NCBI GenBank assembly: GCA_046160725.1
Contig: JBJXHB010000426.1
Location: 1 to 6,240 of the forward strand
Reading direction: 5' to 3'
From: JBJXHB01 sp046160725
GTDB taxonomy: Bacteria > Pseudomonadota > Gammaproteobacteria > Burkholderiales > Burkholderiaceae_C
DNA length: 6,240 nucleotides
This document shows, piece after piece, positions 5,429 through 6,240 of the stretch. The notes below the pieces were generated by a model that worked only from the letters and a program-made list of their open reading frames with translations, made no database searches and was not told where the DNA came from. The first letter of the stretch is position 1. The number at the start of each line of letters is the position of its first letter. A program made the position numbers and the translations under genes.

Positions 5429-6240
5429 CTACCCGCGCCAGCGGGCAAAGAATGTCCGCATGTCCTGCAGCAGCAACGCGGGCTGTTCCAGCGCCGCAAA
5501 GTGGCCGCCGCGCGGCATCTCGGTCCAGTGCTGCAGGTTGAAGCGCGGCTCCACCCAGTGCCGCGGCGCGCGCCAGGGCTCGGCCGGGAACACGGCCACG
5601 CCGGTGGGCACCTCCACCCGCGGGTAGCGGAAGTCCGCCGGGTCGCGCCCGGCCTCGCGGTAGATGCGCGCGGCGCTGGCGGTGCTGTTCGGCGCCCAAT
5701 AGAACATCAGGTTGGTCAGCAGCGTGTCCCGGGAGATGACGCTCTCGACCACGCCGGCGCAATCGCTCCAGACCCGGAACTTCTCGCCCACCCAGGCCGC
5801 CAGCCCGGCGGGTGAGTCGCTCTGCGCCACGGTCAGCGAGTCCGGCCGCGTGTTCTGGATGTGGCTGTAGCCCGTTTCGCGCTCGCGGAAGGCGACACGC
5901 TCCTTGGCATAGGCGCGGTCCTCGTCGGTCATCGTGGCCGGCGGCTGGCCGATGACGAAGTTCAGGTGCAGCGCGGCCACATGGTCGGCATGCGCCGAGC
6001 CCATCCTCGCGGCCGTGATGCCGCCCCAGTCGCCGCCCTGCACGCCGTAGCGCGCATAGCCCAGCTCGCGCGACATCAGGGTGTCGAAGGCCGCCGCGAT
6101 GCGCGTGATGCCCCAGCCCGGCTCGCGTGGCTGGCCGCTCCAGCCAAAACCCGGCAGCGAGGGCACGACGATGTCAAAGGCGTCCGCGGCGTCGCCGCCA
6201 TGGGCGGCCGGGTCGGTGAGCGGCCCGACCAGGTCGAGGA
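5429..6240 (-). CDS. Epoxide hydrolase, EHN/microsomal type, C-terminal 269 residues (cut by right edge)
   Basis: An alpha/beta-hydrolase that opens epoxides to diols through an aspartyl-ester intermediate. The open frame runs from the stop (5429-5431) to the right edge, so the N-terminal EHN domain and the HGWP oxyanion motif lie outside. Numbering visible residues from 6238 leftwards: LPGFGWSG lies near 28-35; the nucleophile is Asp70 in GGDWGG. The cap holds Tyr124 (GYSHIQNTRPDS) and Tyr180 (NLMFYWAPN), matching the two oxirane-binding Tyr of rat microsomal epoxide hydrolase (Tyr299, Tyr374, from memory). Glu220 (FPAE) and His246 (RGGHFAALEQP) complete the charge relay, like Glu404 and His431. 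Glu-to-His spacing is 26 here and 27 in the rat enzyme. A GTG at 6166 is not the start, because conserved sequence (LDLVGPLTDP) continues upstream. No membrane anchor can be judged. It is convergent with the GST pair; oxygenase-derived epoxides would be a sensible substrate, but that is inference. Confidence 0.94.
   Translation of the reverse strand, partial: LDLVGPLTDPAAHGGDAADAFDIVVPSLPGFGWSGQPREPGWGITRIAAAFDTLMSRELGYARYGVQGGDWGGITAARMGSAHADHVAALHLNFVIGQPPATMTDEDRAYAKERVAFRERETGYSHIQNTRPDSLTVAQSDSPAGLAAWVGEKFRVWSDCAGVVESVISRDTLLTNLMFYWAPNSTASAARIYREAGRDPADFRYPRVEVPTGVAVFPAEPWRAPRHWVEPRFNLQHWTEMPRGGHFAALEQPALLLQDMRTFFARWRG

Noticed and set aside
6164..6166. GTG as the start codon of the epoxide hydrolase
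   Set aside because: Recognisable family sequence (LDLVGPLTDP, then FDIVVPSLPGFG) continues in frame to the window edge, so the true start lies outside.
1..6240. Mobile element, CRISPR, prophage or defence system
   Set aside because: No transposase or integrase reading frame, terminal inverted repeats, spaced repeats, tRNA-end duplication or composition break was seen. All genes look like native metabolic genes with uniform high GC.

Overview
The window is very GC-rich and densely coded, and looks like part of a betaproteobacterial chromosome. Burkholderiales (Comamonadaceae-like) is the best guess, from the GC-biased third codon positions, the gene families (M81 'MlrC-like' peptidases, GTT1-like GSTs, YghU, EHN-type epoxide hydrolases) and the compact layout. 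This is inferred from composition and families; there is no rRNA or marker gene to confirm it. I see six genes, two of them cut by the window edges. There are no tRNA or rRNA genes, CRISPR arrays, insertion sequences or phage genes, and the longest gene-free stretch is about 123 bp.

Left block (1-2757, minus strand). Three co-directional genes read towards the left edge: an M81/MlrC-family metallohydrolase (2757-1264), a Rieske non-heme iron oxygenase alpha subunit (1260-148), and the first 30 codons of an exported protein with a signal peptide (91-1). The first two genes are separated by only 3 bp and are almost certainly co-transcribed. The oxygenase has the Glu bridging residue and C-terminal signature of the choline/glycine-betaine/carnitine-type Rieske oxygenases. 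An attractive but unproven reading is a small catabolic operon: an exported (possibly solute-binding) protein captures a compound, the Rieske enzyme oxidises or demethylates it, and the M81 enzyme hydrolyses an amide or peptide-like bond. No electron-transfer reductase is visible.

Middle (2758-2880 and 2881-3711). A 123-bp divergent intergenic region separates the M81 gene from a plus-strand phytanoyl-CoA-dioxygenase-family (Fe(II)/2-oxoglutarate) enzyme. Two different oxygen-activating iron enzymes therefore lie either side of the hydrolase gene, which suggests one metabolic unit under shared control.

Right block (3790-6240). Two GST-fold genes follow on the plus strand: a clear YghU (nu-class, glutathione/disulfide reductase type) and a GTT1-like GST, 49 bp apart. 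Convergent to them is a microsomal-type (EHN family) epoxide hydrolase whose N-terminus runs off the right edge. Its catalytic residues Asp, Glu, His and two Tyr can all be matched by eye to the mammalian microsomal enzyme. Together these form an electrophile-handling group (glutathione chemistry plus epoxide hydrolysis), possibly supporting the oxygenases to the left. Nothing here is unequivocally a new system. The most interesting item is the M81 + Rieske + exported-protein cluster with the divergent 2OG dioxygenase.
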